From Candidatus Thioglobus sp. (GTDB lineage: Bacteria; Pseudomonadota; Gammaproteobacteria; PS1; Pseudothioglobaceae): a DNA stretch of 5,707 bases. This document shows positions 5,420 to 5,707 of the stretch, piece by piece. The notes below the pieces were generated by a model. It was not told the DNA's origin. It did no database searches and saw only the letters and a list, made by a program, of their open reading frames with translations. Location: positions 1 to 5,707 of the forward strand of contig JAAOIF010000076.1 in the NCBI GenBank assembly GCA_015163925.1, read 5' to 3'. The position numbers and the translations under genes were made by a program. The number at the start of each line of letters is the position of its first letter. The stretch's first letter is position 1.

Positions 5420-5707
5420 AACAAGAATATTCCTATCACAAAAATCGGCGTGGCGGCTAAAAGTCCATCGATTCGGTCCAGCACGCCGCCGTGTCCGGGC
5501 AGGATTTTGCCGGAGTTTTTGACCCCAGCCTCACGCTTGTAAATGCTGATGTAGAGGTCGCCAGCCACTGAAAAAATGGCGCTGATAAGGGCAATTATTA
5601 GCAGCCGCCAGTCTGAATTTCCAGCCGCCAGCATCCAAATTCCAGTAACACTCAAAGCCCCAAAAACGCCGCCGAAAACTCCCTCAATCGTCTTGCCAGA
5701 ACTGACT
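5416..5707 (-). CDS. cdsA: Phosphatidate cytidylyltransferase (CdsA), C-terminal part only
   Basis: The last 96 residues are in the window; the N-terminus lies beyond position 5707. CdsA is an integral inner-membrane enzyme that makes CDP-diacylglycerol from phosphatidate and CTP for all phospholipid synthesis. The visible part starts with VSSGKTIEGVFGG, the conserved SPGKTWEGxxGG region, then a membrane segment around LLIIALISAIFSVAGDLY, and the family signature KREAGVKNSGKILPGHGG followed by VLDRIDGLL and a last membrane segment ending GIFLL. Several usually constant positions differ: the GDLxES motif reads GDLYIS, and the KDSG motif reads KNSG, although HGG and DRID are intact. A TTG at 5655 is not a credible start, because conserved CdsA sequence continues upstream of it. 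The TGA stop overlaps the dxr ATG as ATGA. The cdsA-dxr order is the standard proteobacterial one. Confidence 0.93.
   Translation of the reverse strand, partial: VSSGKTIEGVFGGVFGALSVTGIWMLAAGNSDWRLLIIALISAIFSVAGDLYISIYKREAGVKNSGKILPGHGGVLDRIDGLLAATPIFVIGIFLL

Noticed and set aside
310..5630. Frequent TTCCAGC on the plus strand (about eight copies, all in one orientation), considered as a Chi-like or uptake motif
   Set aside because: On the coding strand it is GCTGGAA, and six of the copies are simply Leu-Glu codons CTG GAA; codon choice on a single coding strand is enough to explain it.
5653..5655. TTG at 5655 as the start of a short 79-residue membrane protein
   Set aside because: The frame continues upstream with SSGKTIEGVFGG, a conserved CdsA motif, so this is an internal Leu codon of a truncated cdsA.

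Overview
The window is a tightly packed run of nine protein-coding genes, all on the minus strand, so transcription runs from position 5707 towards position 1. No tRNA, rRNA, CRISPR array, insertion sequence or rho-independent terminator was recognised. Gene junctions range from a 14-bp overlap to a 31-bp gap, and no stretch of 300 bases lacks a gene. The gene content points to a proteobacterium: a cdsA-dxr pair, a DUF2797 protein, an AlaC-type aminotransferase and the ~290-residue form of PurC. Beta- or Gammaproteobacteria seem the most likely, but I cannot fix the lineage by eye. Local base composition is uneven, with 60-base lines ranging from about 23% to 63% G+C, and Lys/Asn-rich low-complexity stretches suggest a moderately AT-rich genome.

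In transcription order, the right part (5707-3362) holds the C-terminal end of cdsA (CDP-diacylglycerol synthase, phospholipid synthesis), dxr (second step of the MEP isoprenoid pathway) and purC (SAICAR synthetase, purine synthesis). cdsA and dxr are linked by an ATGA stop/start overlap, and purC starts 3 nt after dxr. The usual proteobacterial order uppS-cdsA-dxr-rseP is broken here, because purC takes the place of rseP. purC overlaps by 10 bp a gene for a DUF2797 protein, which has many cysteines that could bind zinc and a core that resembles a GIY-YIG fold.

The middle (2586-2041) holds a type II toxin-antitoxin pair of the BrnT/BrnA type. It has the only strong promoter I found: TTGACA, 17 bp, then TAATAT with an upstream TG. 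Its -35 box contains the stop codon of the DUF2797 gene, and its predicted transcription start falls at or next to the toxin start codon. Two TAATTA sites lie 21 bp apart over this promoter and are good operator candidates. The antitoxin has a strong Shine-Dalgarno sequence inside the toxin gene, whereas the toxin has none.

The left part (2039-1) follows the antitoxin after a single base: a small cytoplasmic FKBP-type prolyl isomerase, then an AlaC-like PLP aminotransferase (8-bp overlap), then a P-loop ATPase of unknown role (ATGA overlap) that runs off the window. The toxin-antitoxin pair therefore sits inside a housekeeping operon, and its autoregulated promoter may also drive the isomerase, the aminotransferase and the ATPase. 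The individual families are known. The most unusual elements are this embedded toxin-antitoxin promoter, the uncharacterised DUF2797 protein and the unassigned ATPase.
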